DNA of 64,000 nt from Mycolicibacterium komossense (GCF_025822605.1 NZ_JACKTY010000040.1:98080-162079); one strand, 5' to 3'. Counted from the first letter of the stretch, positions 41,957 through 51,125 are shown. Translations and numbers: made by a program. Notes: generated by a model not told the origin, from the letters alone.

Positions 41957-43153
41957 TCAGAGCGCGAACTGATCCTCGACGATGCCGAGCCACACCTGGG
42001 CAGAGTCGATGGCGACCTTCTCACTGATGAAGGCGTGCTGGGTGCCGGTGAAGATGTCGCGGAAGGCGCGCTCGAATCGACTGCCCTCCCGGATCGCGGT
42101 GGTGCCCGCGGCCAGATGCGCCCACTGCGCGCACTCCCGAGCCACGTCGGTGGCGTATACCGCGGCCACCCGCATATCGGCACGCATCGCCGGTGTCAGC
42201 TCGTCCCCCTCGGCGACGGCAGCCTCGGCCGTGCTGAAGGCATCGAGCACCAACAGCCGGGCCGCCCGCCAGGCGGCGACATGATGGGCCAGCGACCGCT
42301 GGAAGGTGGGGCGGCTGGCCAGCGAATCCCCCACGTCCGACATCCGGTATTTGGTGGCGGCCAGCTCTTCGACGTCGTCGAGCATGCTCTTGGCGACCCC
42401 GAGCGCCCAGGCCGCGTGCCCGGCTGCGGTCACGGGCATCATGCCCATCCGGCCGGCCGGTGAGGTGCCGCGCAGCGGCTCCCGGCTGAACAGGCGGAAC
42501 GTACGGTAGGCGGGGACGAAGACGTCGGCGACGTTGTAGTCGAAGGAGCCGGTCCCCTTCAGGCCCTGCACATGCCAACCGTCGGTGAAAGTGACCTCGG
42601 CTCTTGGCATGATCGCCACCATCAGCTCGGGGATGCCCTCGCTGATCCAGCGCATCTCACCGTTGTCCAGCGGGATGAACCCGGCGGCGATGTACTGCGC
42701 GTGCCCTGTTCCGGAACCGAAATTCCAGGCGCCGGTCAGCCGGTAGCCCCCGTCGACCACCACGCCCTGACCGTTCGGGGCGAACTGTCCACCCATCGTC
42801 ACGTGGTTTCCGTTGTCGGTGAACACCTCGGCAAAACCCTCGTCGGGCAGATAACTGGCCGCGGCGAACGACGACGGCAAGTTGGCGATGCCGGTCCAGC
42901 CGAATGAACCGTCCTGCCAAGCCATTTCGAGCCACGCTTCGATCATCTCGGCGAACGACGGGTCGGCCCCGCCGGCAATGGCAGGGTTGCAGGCCGTCAT
43001 CAACCCGTTCGACCACATCTCGTCCACGATCGGCGTCGACAACGAGCGCTGCCGCTCAGATTCGGCAGCCTCAGCGCGCACCAGGTCGCGCATATCCCGC
43101 GCCCGTTGCACAACCGATTCCCGGGTCTGCGTCAATTGCCCCGTCACGGCCAT
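41957..43153 (-). CDS. Acyl-CoA dehydrogenase-fold flavoprotein, HsaA/DszC-like hydroxylase group
   Basis: The 398-residue protein starts MAVTGQLTQTRESVV after GAAAGGGG. It has the N-terminal helical domain, the middle beta-domain (GGYRLTGAWNFGSGTGHA; GLKGTGSFDYNVADVFVP) and the C-terminal helical domain. The GTGSFDY-DVFVP pattern and the GAWNFGSG motif fit FMNH2/FADH2-dependent monooxygenases such as HsaA, rather than true beta-oxidation dehydrogenases. The reductase partner is not next door. The function is probably hydroxylation of an aromatic or steroid-derived compound. Confidence 0.85.
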   Translation of the reverse strand: MAVTGQLTQTRESVVQRARDMRDLVRAEAAESERQRSLSTPIVDEMWSNGLMTACNPAIAGGADPSFAEMIEAWLEMAWQDGSFGWTGIANLPSSFAAASYLPDEGFAEVFTDNGNHVTMGGQFAPNGQGVVVDGGYRLTGAWNFGSGTGHAQYIAAGFIPLDNGEMRWISEGIPELMVAIMPRAEVTFTDGWHVQGLKGTGSFDYNVADVFVPAYRTFRLFSREPLRGTSPAGRMGMMPVTAAGHAAWALGVAKSMLDDVEELAATKYRMSDVGDSLASRPTFQRSLAHHVAAWRAARLLVLDAFSTAEAAVAEGDELTPAMRADMRVAAVYATDVARECAQWAHLAAGTTAIREGSRFERAFRDIFTGTQHAFISEKVAIDSAQVWLGIVEDQFAL

Positions 43154-43387
43154 CACGGCCCCTTTCGCTTCACTGCGTAGCGTAATTGGATAACGTCGAT
43201 ACTGACAGGCTTTGCACCCAGCCGGCAGGCGATTGCCGCAACCGTGCCGGAGGCGACCGCCGAATCTGACAAGCACCCTGTTCAGCGGCTGTTTATCGCG
43301 ACGTCACGCGATTAGCTTTCCGCCGTACTGGCAAGTAATCTTGCCCGCGGTTCGACGTCGAGCGTCGGAAAAAATCTAGGACACAAC

Positions 43388-43663
43388 ATGCCAAGCCAGA
43401 CCATCTGCCGCCGGGTACCCGCATCGTCATTCGGTGACCGTCGCAAGCGGACCATCCGCCCCTTCGTTCCCCGGCTGACCATCGGCCAGAGCTACGACAT
43501 CGAAATCAGCCGCGAAGACGGCCGGTGGTTGATCCGGATCCCTGAGATCGACGCCACGACGTACGCCATGCGCCGGACCACGGTCGGTGCAGCGGCTCGC
43601 GAATGCATCGCCACCCGCACGGGAATTCCGATCGGCTACATCGCCGTTCGCGTGAGCAACTGA
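43388..43663 (+). CDS. Small HicB-like (degenerate) protein
   Basis: A 91-residue protein. After a basic N-terminus (SFGDRRKRTIRPFVP) it has strand-strand-helix sequence YDIEISREDGRWLIRIPEID, then TVGAAARECIATRTG. That pattern resembles the HicB antitoxin's partial RNase H fold. No HicA toxin is adjacent and there is no DNA-binding tail, so it is not an obvious toxin-antitoxin pair. Confidence 0.7.
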   Translation: MPSQTICRRVPASSFGDRRKRTIRPFVPRLTIGQSYDIEISREDGRWLIRIPEIDATTYAMRRTTVGAAARECIATRTGIPIGYIAVRVSN

Positions 43664-43759
43664 TCAGTCGGGCACCTCGCTCGAATCGACGGGCATCGAC
43701 ACCCACTGCATCATTCGCATCCTTCGCGCGCTCCCAGTTTCCTCGCGTAGGAAGGAGAC

Positions 43760-44758
43760 ATGCGGATCATCACTGTCGAAGAACACTTCCACCATCCCGG
43801 TGCGGTGGCTCGCGTGCTCGAGCTCGCCGGCCCGGGACCTGTCGTTCCTGACGACGGTTACGGCGGCTTCCTGCAGAGCTTCATGCCGGACCAGGACAGC
43901 GCCGAACGTCTCGGCGGCAAGCGGTTGGCCCACATGGACGAGGTCGGCATCGACATCCAGGTGGTGTCCCACGGGGCGAACAGCCCGGGCAATCTCAACC
44001 ATGCCGAAGCGGTCGAGCTGTGCAAGAAAGTCAATGACTCACTTGCACAGCAGATTTCGGAGCACCCCACCAGGTTTCGCGGATTCGCCACCCTGCCGCT
44101 GTACGACCCGGTGGCGGCGGCAGACGAACTGAAGCGCTGCGTCGACGAGCTCGGCTTCGTCGGCGCCCTCACGGCGGGCAACTGCGGCGGCCTGTTCCTC
44201 GACCACGAACGGTTCGAACCGGTGCTGGCCGCCGCCGAACGCGTCGACCTGCCCATCTACGTCCACCCCGGGATGCCCGAGAGCGCGGTGTCGCTGCCGT
44301 ACTACTCCGGAAAGTGGCCGGCCGCAGCACATTTCCTGTTCGCTGGACCGGCGTTCGGGTGGCATGCCGAAGCGGGCATCCATATCCTGCGGCTCATCCT
44401 GTCCGGGGCGCTGGATCGGCATCCGAATCTGAAACTGCTCAGCGGCCACTGGGGTGAACTGATCGCGGGCTGGCTCGACCGGATCGACGAGGTCTTAGGC
44501 TGGGCTTCACTGGAGCTGGATCGCACACCCAGCGCCTACTACCGCGAGCAGGTCTGGGCGACGCCGTCGGGGATGTACAACCAGAACCAGCTCAACTACC
44601 TGGTCGCCGAGATCGGCGCCGAGCGGATCATCCACTCCGAGGATTTCCCGTACGTCGTGCGCGACAACGTCTCGGATTTCCTCGAGCAGGCCGACCTGAC
44701 GGACGATCAGCGCCACGCCATCGGGCATGGCAATGCCGAGAAAGTGCTGAAACTGTAG
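43760..44758 (+). CDS. Amidohydrolase-2 family protein (ACMSD/resorcylate-decarboxylase-like)
   Basis: The 332-residue TIM-barrel enzyme starts MRIITVEEHFHHPGA at a strong GAAGGAGA site. The N-terminal E-x-H ligand, the His in YVHPGMPE, the His in LLSGHWGE and the Asp in SEDFPYVV match non-oxidative decarboxylases and related hydrolases. It is directly followed (no gap) by a ketopantoate-reductase-like gene, so the two are co-transcribed. Confidence 0.9.
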   Translation: MRIITVEEHFHHPGAVARVLELAGPGPVVPDDGYGGFLQSFMPDQDSAERLGGKRLAHMDEVGIDIQVVSHGANSPGNLNHAEAVELCKKVNDSLAQQISEHPTRFRGFATLPLYDPVAAADELKRCVDELGFVGALTAGNCGGLFLDHERFEPVLAAAERVDLPIYVHPGMPESAVSLPYYSGKWPAAAHFLFAGPAFGWHAEAGIHILRLILSGALDRHPNLKLLSGHWGELIAGWLDRIDEVLGWASLELDRTPSAYYREQVWATPSGMYNQNQLNYLVAEIGAERIIHSEDFPYVVRDNVSDFLEQADLTDDQRHAIGHGNAEKVLKL

Positions 44759-45763
44759 ATGCGCTACCTCATCATCGGCGCCGGTGCGGTCGGCGGCACG
44801 ATCGGCGCGCGGCTGGCCCAGAGCGGTCACGACGTACTGCTGGTCGCCCGGGGCGAGCATCTGGCCGCGTTGACATCGAACGGGCTGCGGCTGATCACGC
44901 CGAACGGCACTCTCACGCAGGCGATCCCGGCCGTGTCCGGCCCGACCGAGGCCGGCGAGCTGCGACCGGACGACGTGCTGATCCTGACGGTGAAATCGCA
45001 GGACACCATCGCCGCGCTGACGCAGTGGGCCGCTGCCCCGGTCGCCGGCGGGGGCGAGGCCGGTGACCGGCTTCCCGTCGTCTGTGCCCAGAACGGTGTG
45101 GAGAACGAACGCGTCGCGCAGCGACTTTTCCGGACCGTGTACGGGCTGTGCGTGTGGCTGCCTGCCACGCATCTGGAGCCAGGCGTGGTCATCTCCCATA
45201 CGGCCCCGCGCAGCGGCATCCTGACACTGGGGCGCTACCCGTACGGTGTCGACCCGGTGGTGACCGAGATCGGCGCCGCATTGCGCCGCAGCATGTTCGA
45301 CGCGCCCGTCATCGCCGACGTGATGCGCTGGAAGTACGGCAAATTGCTGATGAACCTCGGCAACGCAGTGGACGCCGTGCTCGACAAGCGGGATCCCGCC
45401 GCCGCCGAGGTCAGCGCGGCCGTGCGGAGGGCCTGCCGGTTGGAGGCCGAACGCGTGCTGGCGGCCGCGCAGATCGCCTACAACAGCGACGATGAGCGGC
45501 GCGTACTGCAGGGCGACCGGATGGACATGCAGACCATCGAAGGCGTCGGGCGGGTCGGCGGGTCGACCTGGCAGAGCCTGGCCCGCGGCGCCGGGTCGGT
45601 CGAGGCCGACTACCTCAACGGCGAGATCGCACTGCTCGGCCGGCTGCACGGCGTGCCGACCCCGGTCAACGATCTGATGCAACGACTGGTCGCCGAATTC
45701 GCCAGGGATCGGCGGGCTCCCGGCGGGCTGTCCCCGGATCGGCTACGGGCGCTGCTCGAGTAG
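44759..45763 (+). CDS. Ketopantoate reductase family oxidoreductase (PanE/ApbA)
   Basis: The 334-residue protein starts MRYLIIGAGAVGGTIGARLA, the NADPH-binding fold. The central region holds KSQDT and CAQNGVENE, and the C-terminal helical domain includes a Lys/Asn pair (WKYGKLLMNLGN). In the true PanE the Lys and Asn reduce ketopantoate. Its tight linkage to an amidohydrolase suggests a different 2-keto acid substrate. Its end overlaps the convergent oxidoreductase gene by 21 bp. Confidence 0.9.
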   Translation: MRYLIIGAGAVGGTIGARLAQSGHDVLLVARGEHLAALTSNGLRLITPNGTLTQAIPAVSGPTEAGELRPDDVLILTVKSQDTIAALTQWAAAPVAGGGEAGDRLPVVCAQNGVENERVAQRLFRTVYGLCVWLPATHLEPGVVISHTAPRSGILTLGRYPYGVDPVVTEIGAALRRSMFDAPVIADVMRWKYGKLLMNLGNAVDAVLDKRDPAAAEVSAAVRRACRLEAERVLAAAQIAYNSDDERRVLQGDRMDMQTIEGVGRVGGSTWQSLARGAGSVEADYLNGEIALLGRLHGVPTPVNDLMQRLVAEFARDRRAPGGLSPDRLRALLE

Positions 45764-46888
45764 CGCCGCGGGGACCGAATTGTCGCGGATACCGCGGTAG
45801 ATACCCCAGTGCACGATCCACGGCAGTAGCACCCGATCGATCGACCAGGCCGGGAACCGGAACGCGTGACCAGTCGGGGCGAACACCTCAAGACCACTGG
45901 GTTGGGTGCCGAGCACCGAACCCCAGCGCAGGGTGGGGGCCCGGTACGCGCGCAGTGGTTTCGCCGAGAAGTCGGCCAAAACATTGCGGGCCACCAGGCG
46001 ATCCCCCTGGTTACGCGCGGACGTCCGTAACGGATCGGTGGAGGCCACGTCGCCGACAGCGAACACCCGTGGATAGCCGGGCACCCGCAGTTCCGGGGTG
46101 ACGCGGACAAAGCCGTCGGCATCGAGCACGTCGTCGGGCAGCCAGGCCGTGTTGGGCCGGACGCGTCCGACCGCCCAGAGCACCGCGTCCGCCGACGCCG
46201 CGGGCTGACCGGTGCTCCACTGCACCGGCTCGCCGATGATCTCATCGAAGGCGAACCCGTCGGGCACGATCGCGCGGTGTCCCGGATGCAGCACCACACC
46301 GGCTTCGGTCAATCGGCGTTGCACCCGGCCCCAGATTCTGGGGTGATGCGTGACCAGTGCGCGGTCACCGGGAAAGTACAGATCGACGCGCTTACCCGGC
46401 CACGTGGTCGCCAGGTTGGCCGCGCTGGAAACGGCCGCGGCACCGCCACCCACCACAATGATCGACTCGGCGGCCGCCAGCCGCTCATGGGCGCTGCGCA
46501 AGTCGGCGCTGATCTGCGCGGCCGACTGGAACGTCGGTTGCCGCCAGAAGCCGTTGGTGACGCCGGTCGAGATGATCAGCGCATCGTAGTCCTCGGTCTG
46601 CGTCGAGCCGTCGTTGTTGCCCACGAACACTTTTCGCGCATCGAGATCGACACCGGTGAGGGTGCCATGGACCGCGCGCACCCGGTCCAGCCCGCGGAAC
46701 CTGTCGAACGGGACCCAGTGTTCGCGCGCCCACGTACCCGGCCGGGCCAGCCGCTCCCCGAGTTCCTGCCCGCTGACCAGCCCGGGCTTCGCCGAAATGC
46801 CGACGACATCGGCGTGTTTCGCCAATCGGATCGCGGTGAGGACACCGCTGTCGCCAAGGCCGGCGATCACCACCCGTTTACGGCTCAT
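45743..46888 (-). CDS. FAD-dependent pyridine-nucleotide-disulfide oxidoreductase-like protein (NDH-2/AIF-type)
   Basis: A 381-residue flavoprotein starting MSRKRVVIAGLGDSGVLTAI. It has the N-terminal FAD site, a second nucleotide site IIVVGGGAAAVSSAANLA (about residues 145-162), and the ATG/FAD-end motif VFAVGDVAST (about 290). No redox-active CxxxxC is visible. It overlaps the DUF1295 gene (ATGA), and both may be controlled from the KstR-like box at 47795. Confidence 0.88.
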   Translation of the reverse strand: MSRKRVVIAGLGDSGVLTAIRLAKHADVVGISAKPGLVSGQELGERLARPGTWAREHWVPFDRFRGLDRVRAVHGTLTGVDLDARKVFVGNNDGSTQTEDYDALIISTGVTNGFWRQPTFQSAAQISADLRSAHERLAAAESIIVVGGGAAAVSSAANLATTWPGKRVDLYFPGDRALVTHHPRIWGRVQRRLTEAGVVLHPGHRAIVPDGFAFDEIIGEPVQWSTGQPAASADAVLWAVGRVRPNTAWLPDDVLDADGFVRVTPELRVPGYPRVFAVGDVASTDPLRTSARNQGDRLVARNVLADFSAKPLRAYRAPTLRWGSVLGTQPSGLEVFAPTGHAFRFPAWSIDRVLLPWIVHWGIYRGIRDNSVPAALLEQRP

Positions 46889-47766
46889 CGCACTGCCTTT
46901 CGCGGGGGCCGTGGTACGAAGCGCGGAACCCGGTCGATGACGTCCCGGTACTGCGGTCTGCGCTCCACGCTGCGCTCCTCCATCATCGGGATGCTGGCCC
47001 CAAGGAACATCGCCAGGATCAACACCGCCCCGATGATCAGCCACCACCAATCCGACGGCGCGGCCGCGATACCGAACAGGGCCAGCGCCAACCAGAAGCT
47101 GAACTCGCCGAAATAGTTCGGGTGCCGCGACCAGCCCCACAGGCCGCGGTCCATCGCCGCACCGGGCTGACGGTCCCGGACGAACCGGTGCATCTGGGTG
47201 TCGGCGACGAGTTCCAGTGCGACCGCCGCCAATCCGATGACGAAGGCCAGCCACATCAGCCAGGTGACGCCACTCTCGGGTCGGGTCACCGCCACGTACA
47301 CCGGGATCATGCCGATGAACACCTGGATGGTCGGGATGAGGTGGATAGCCCCCAGATCGGCGAAGAATTCCCACCGGCCCGCGCGTTCCTTGAACATCGG
47401 ATAACGCCAGTCTTCGTGGTGCAGGCCCGGGAATCCGTAAATCCAGTTCGCGGTCAGGCGGATCGCCCACAGCACCACCACGATCGCGACCAGCCAGCAG
47501 CGCAGCTGATCGATGGCCGGGGCGCTGACGCTCCACCAGTAGATGAGCAGCAGCGGCGGGATCACACTCCAGTACGCGTCGTAGAAGCTGGAGTTCCGAT
47601 AGATCCGGCTGAAGACAAAGATGACCAGGGTGGCCAGGATGTCGGCGAGGAAGGTGTCCAGCAAGAGCCACCCGGTCGACGGGCCGGCGTAAAGCCACCC
47701 GGCGCCGACCCCGATAGCCACCACATATGCGGCTGTGACCAGCCACAACGACTTCGACTTACTCAT
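46885..47766 (-). CDS. DUF1295 membrane protein (steroid 5-alpha-reductase-like)
   Basis: The 293-residue protein starts at 47766 after GGAGGAGA. It has about six membrane segments. The family signature near the C-terminus is LWGWSRHPNYFGEFSFWL. DUF1295 proteins are related to steroid 5-alpha-reductases and isoprenylcysteine methyltransferases and probably act on isoprenoid or steroid lipids. A KstR-type box lies 29 bp upstream of its ATG, which agrees with a sterol-linked role. Confidence 0.9.
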   Translation of the reverse strand: MSKSKSLWLVTAAYVVAIGVGAGWLYAGPSTGWLLLDTFLADILATLVIFVFSRIYRNSSFYDAYWSVIPPLLLIYWWSVSAPAIDQLRCWLVAIVVVLWAIRLTANWIYGFPGLHHEDWRYPMFKERAGRWEFFADLGAIHLIPTIQVFIGMIPVYVAVTRPESGVTWLMWLAFVIGLAAVALELVADTQMHRFVRDRQPGAAMDRGLWGWSRHPNYFGEFSFWLALALFGIAAAPSDWWWLIIGAVLILAMFLGASIPMMEERSVERRPQYRDVIDRVPRFVPRPPRKAVR

Positions 47767-47794
47767 CGTCTCCTCCTGGCCCGATTGGCAAAAA

Positions 47795-47808
47795 TGTAAC
47801 ATGTTCTA
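47795..47808. promoter_or_regulatory. KstR-type operator (TNNAACNNGTTNNA)
   Basis: TGTAACATGTTCTA matches every fixed base of the published KstR consensus TNNAACNNGTTNNA. It lies in the 96-bp region between the DUF1295 gene and the acyl-CoA dehydrogenase pair. KstR represses cholesterol and lipid catabolism genes in mycobacteria until an acyl-CoA steroid intermediate binds. Its position could control both divergent units. Confidence 0.75.
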
Positions 47809-47862
47809 GTTTGTTCAGGACCCCAGTATCAGTTGACAGGTGTCGACTTCTATCGTGGCTGG

Positions 47863-49074
47863 ATGAGCAACGGTGCTGATGCAGACCGGGTCGCGGAACT
47901 CGCGCGAGAGGTCGTCGCAGACCATGACCCCAAATCGGTCCCCATCCAGGAATTCCTCGGCGCCTGCTACGACGCCGGACTGTCCTGGGTGCACTTTCCC
48001 GAAGGCCTCGGCGGGCTCGGCGTATCCCGCGGACTACAGGCCGTCGCAGACCGGATCCTGCAGGGCGCGGGTAGTCCCGTTCCACTCGGGCTGAACCCGA
48101 TGGGTTACGGCATGGCGGCGCCGACGATCCGTGAACACGCGCAGAGCGATGACGTCAAGAAATCCTGGCTGCGCCCACTGGCCAGCACCGAGGACATCTG
48201 GTGCCAGCTGTTCTCCGAACCAGGTGCGGGTTCGGACCTGGCCGGCCTGGCCACCTCTGCGGTGCCTGACGGAGACGAGTGGGTGATCAACGGGCAGAAG
48301 GTCTGGACCAGCCTGGCGCACCGCGCCCGCTGGGGCCTGCTGCTCGCCAGGTCCAATCCCGATGTGCCCAAACACAAAGGCCTGACATACTTCGTCATCG
48401 ACATGCGCGGGCCGGGCGTGGAGACTCGACCGCTGCGACAGCTGACCGGTCAGGCCGAATTCAACGAGGTGTACTTCACCGACGCCCGCATCCCCGATGC
48501 GCACCGACTCGGCGCGGTCGGCAACGGCTGGGGCGTCGCGATGACGACGCTGATGAACGAACGCAGCGCCCTCGGCGGCAGCGGCAGCAGGCGCGGTGCG
48601 GGGACGATCGCCGAAGCCGTCTCGCTGTGGGCATCGCGGCCCGAGCAGCAGACCCCGGTACTGCGCGACCGCCTGACCCAGCTGTGGTTGCGGGCCGAAG
48701 CGCAACGGCTCACCTCCGAGCGGTCCAGAGCCTCGGCAGGAGTCGGCGGTCCTGGCCCGGAGGGCTCGATCGGCAAGATGGTCGGCGCCGAGCTCAACCA
48801 GCACATCTACCAGTTCTGCATCGATTTCCTTGGGCCAGAAGGAGTTCTGTACCACGGCTACGGCACGGGTAGGAGCGAGGACGACCAGGAAGAGGGAGCC
48901 GACACCGACTGGCGAGGTCCGATCCAACAACGTTTCCTGCGCAGTCGCGCGAACACCATCGAAGGCGGCACCTCAGACGTGATGCGCAACATCCTCGGCG
49001 AGCGCATCCTCGGCCTGCCCGGCGATTTGCGCGCCGACGCGGGCATGCCGTGGAAGGAGATCCCTCGTGGCTGA
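47863..49074 (+). CDS. Acyl-CoA dehydrogenase (FadE family), first subunit of a likely heterodimer
   Basis: The 403-residue protein starts MSNGADADRVAELAREVV. A TATCGT hexamer seven bases upstream suggests leaderless mRNA. The ACAD core shows WCQLFSEPGAGSDLAGLAT, INGQKVWTS and the C-terminal NTIEGGTSDVMRNILGERI. It overlaps the next FadE by eight bases. Mycobacterial steroid-side-chain dehydrogenases are often encoded as such adjacent pairs and work as a2b2 heterotetramers. With the KstR box, a sterol or branched acyl-CoA substrate is likely. Confidence 0.92.
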   Translation: MSNGADADRVAELAREVVADHDPKSVPIQEFLGACYDAGLSWVHFPEGLGGLGVSRGLQAVADRILQGAGSPVPLGLNPMGYGMAAPTIREHAQSDDVKKSWLRPLASTEDIWCQLFSEPGAGSDLAGLATSAVPDGDEWVINGQKVWTSLAHRARWGLLLARSNPDVPKHKGLTYFVIDMRGPGVETRPLRQLTGQAEFNEVYFTDARIPDAHRLGAVGNGWGVAMTTLMNERSALGGSGSRRGAGTIAEAVSLWASRPEQQTPVLRDRLTQLWLRAEAQRLTSERSRASAGVGGPGPEGSIGKMVGAELNQHIYQFCIDFLGPEGVLYHGYGTGRSEDDQEEGADTDWRGPIQQRFLRSRANTIEGGTSDVMRNILGERILGLPGDLRADAGMPWKEIPRG

Positions 49075-50233
49075 ATTCACGTTTACCGAAGAGCAGGCTC
49101 AATTGCGAGCGGCGGTCCGTAAGTTCAGTGCCGCCAACTTCGACGAGCAGACCGTCCGACGGCTGATGGAATCCGATCCGCCGTTCGATCCCTCGGTCTG
49201 GTCCCGGCTCGGCGCCGAGCTGGGGGTGCTCGGGATGTCCGTACCCGAGGCCGACGGCGGCGTCGGCGGTTCGCTGGTCGACCAGGCCGTCGCCGTCGAA
49301 GAACTGGGTGCGGCGCTGGCCTGCGGTCCACTGTTCGGCACCGTCTATCTGGCGATCCCCGCCCTGGTCGCGGCGTCGGCGGGACCGGCCCGCGACGAGC
49401 TGCTCGCCGAGTTGGTGGAAGGCCGTCGCACTGCCGCATTCGCCGTCGGCGACCGGGCCGGTGGGTTCGACCCCGCTCTGGTGACGGTGCGCGCCAACGG
49501 AGCCGGTGACCAGGTCACCCTGACCGGCACCGTCGCGCGGGTGGTCGACGGCAGCGTCGCCGACGATCTCCTGGTCGCCGCGGCCGGCCCCGACGGCGTG
49601 GCGCTCTACACCGCCGACGCCGCGGGTCCCGGCGTGGACCGCACGACGCTGGTCACGATGGATCAGACCCGGCCGCAGGCCACCATCACGTTCACCGACG
49701 CTCCGGCCCGGGTGGTGGCCGACACCGACGAGGCTGTGCGCGTCATCGAGCACGCGCTGCAGGTCGGTTCGGTGTTGCTGGCCGCCGAGCAGGTCGGCGC
49801 GGCCCAGCATCTGCTGGATCTCGCCGTCGAATACGCGAAGTCACGGCTGCAGTTCGGCAGGCCGATCGGCTCATTCCAAGCGGTCAAGCACCGGTTGGCG
49901 GATCTGCTCGTCGACATCGAGCACGCGAGATCGACGGCCTACCATGCGGCTTGGGCACTCACTGACGCTTCGGACGAGCCGGCCCTAGCCGCGAGCATCG
50001 CGCAGGCCATCTGTTCGGCGGCGTTCGCGAAGGTCGCCACCGACACCATCCAGACCCTCGGTGGCATCGGGTTCACCTGGGAACACCAGGCGCACCTGTA
50101 CTTCAAGCGGGCGACCACCGACGCGGCACTTCTCGGCAGCGCCGAACAACACCGTTCCCGAGTGGCCGACCTGGTGCTGGACACCGCGTCGGCGGACAAG
50201 ACACCCCGGGTCGCCGACGGGACGCCTGCCTAG
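49067..50233 (+). CDS. Acyl-CoA dehydrogenase (FadE family), second subunit of a likely heterodimer
   Basis: The 388-residue ACAD starts GTG at 49067 (MAEFTFTEEQAQLRA). It has the N-terminal helical domain, VPEADGGVGGSLVDQAV, a short middle domain and the C-terminal RPIGSFQAVKHRLADL / TIQTLGGIGFTWEHQAHLYF block. The FSEPGAGSD stretch of the first subunit is degenerate here, as in the beta subunits of FadE heteromers. It is the pair of the upstream gene. Confidence 0.92.
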   Translation: MAEFTFTEEQAQLRAAVRKFSAANFDEQTVRRLMESDPPFDPSVWSRLGAELGVLGMSVPEADGGVGGSLVDQAVAVEELGAALACGPLFGTVYLAIPALVAASAGPARDELLAELVEGRRTAAFAVGDRAGGFDPALVTVRANGAGDQVTLTGTVARVVDGSVADDLLVAAAGPDGVALYTADAAGPGVDRTTLVTMDQTRPQATITFTDAPARVVADTDEAVRVIEHALQVGSVLLAAEQVGAAQHLLDLAVEYAKSRLQFGRPIGSFQAVKHRLADLLVDIEHARSTAYHAAWALTDASDEPALAASIAQAICSAAFAKVATDTIQTLGGIGFTWEHQAHLYFKRATTDAALLGSAEQHRSRVADLVLDTASADKTPRVADGTPA

Positions 50234-50262
50234 GACTCAGCAGCCTGCGCCAGCTCATGTAA

Positions 50263-50274
50263 GGAGTAAACTCC
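50263..50274. promoter_or_regulatory. GGAGT-AA-ACTCC palindrome before the CGNR gene
   Basis: A perfect 5-bp inverted repeat with 2-bp spacer lies 45 bp before the CGNR regulator start, in the 85-bp gap after the FadE pair. It is a possible autoregulatory site. The element is short and could be chance. Confidence 0.3.
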
Positions 50275-50318
50275 GAGTTTGGTCATGACTAGCGTCGAGC
50301 GAAAGGGAGGTACCGTCG

Positions 50319-50879
50319 ATGATCTTCAGCCACGACACCGAAGTCACCCTGCGCTCCGCCGTCGACCTCGTCAACAGTGACCGCGTCGACGGCGACCAAC
50401 TCGCCACCGGTGAGGCGTTGAACCGATTCCTCGACGACTACGGCACGACGGGCCGACGTGACAACGACGCCGCCGAACTTGCTGCGGTGCATCAACTCCG
50501 CCAGCGGCTGGGCCGGGTCTGGACGGTGGCTGACGACGAGGCCCGCGCGGTCGGTCAGGTCAACGCGCTGCTCAGTGACACCCGGGCGGCCCCGTGGCTG
50601 ACCCGTCATCCCGAGATGCCCGAATGGCATCTGCATCTGGCCTCGATCCACGACCCGGTGGCACAACGGCTCGGTGCCGAGATAGCGATGGCACTGGCCG
50701 ATCTGATCCGCGCCGGGGAACTGCGCCGGCTCAAGGTGTGCAACGCACCGGACTGCGATGCGGTGCTGTTCGACATGTCCCGCAACAGGTCCCGAATGTT
50801 CTGCGACACCGGCAACTGCGGTAATCGGCAACACGTCGCGGCCTACCGGGAGCGCCGGGCCACCGCCGACGAACAGTGA
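50319..50879 (+). CDS. CGNR zinc-finger (ABATE domain) transcriptional regulator
   Basis: The 186-residue protein has an N-terminal helical ABATE region (LRSAVDLVNSDRVDGDQLA). The C-terminal zinc finger is RLKVCNAPDCDAVLFD, then RMFCDTGNCGNRQHVAAYR, with the defining CGNR. Such proteins are probable DNA-binding stress or catabolic regulators. AAAGGGAGG precedes the ATG. Confidence 0.92.
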   Translation: MIFSHDTEVTLRSAVDLVNSDRVDGDQLATGEALNRFLDDYGTTGRRDNDAAELAAVHQLRQRLGRVWTVADDEARAVGQVNALLSDTRAAPWLTRHPEMPEWHLHLASIHDPVAQRLGAEIAMALADLIRAGELRRLKVCNAPDCDAVLFDMSRNRSRMFCDTGNCGNRQHVAAYRERRATADEQ

Positions 50880-50942
50880 GCTCCGCGCGTCCCGCGGCGG
50901 CGCGGACTAGCCTGGGCACGGACAGCACGACTGGAGGTTGAC

Positions 50943-51125
50943 ATGACAAGCCCACTGGAGCGCGGTATCGATGTGGCGCACGAGGCGGTTCAGGCGACCG
51001 CGGTGCACGCCGGCCGCATCGCCGGCATCGTGCTGACGGCGGTCGGCCAACTCCGCACCGAGGTCGGTGACCTGGTGTGGGACTTCCGTGACCTCGCCGG
51101 TGATCTGAAGCAACCCAAGGACTGA
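50943..51125 (+). CDS. Small hypothetical protein (60 aa)
   Basis: A short gene with a good ribosome site (TGGAGGT) before ATG at 50943. The product starts MTSPLERGIDVAHEAVQATA and is mostly amphipathic helix with an Ala/Val-rich middle. It ends DLVWDFRDLAGDLKQPKD. No domain is recognised. Codon use and the ribosome site support expression. Confidence 0.6.
   Translation: MTSPLERGIDVAHEAVQATAVHAGRIAGIVLTAVGQLRTEVGDLVWDFRDLAGDLKQPKD

Noticed and set aside
47795..47808. Reading the palindrome as a generic TetR site unrelated to KstR
   Set aside because: The match covers all fixed bases of the KstR consensus and the neighbouring genes fit lipid/steroid metabolism, so the KstR reading is better supported.
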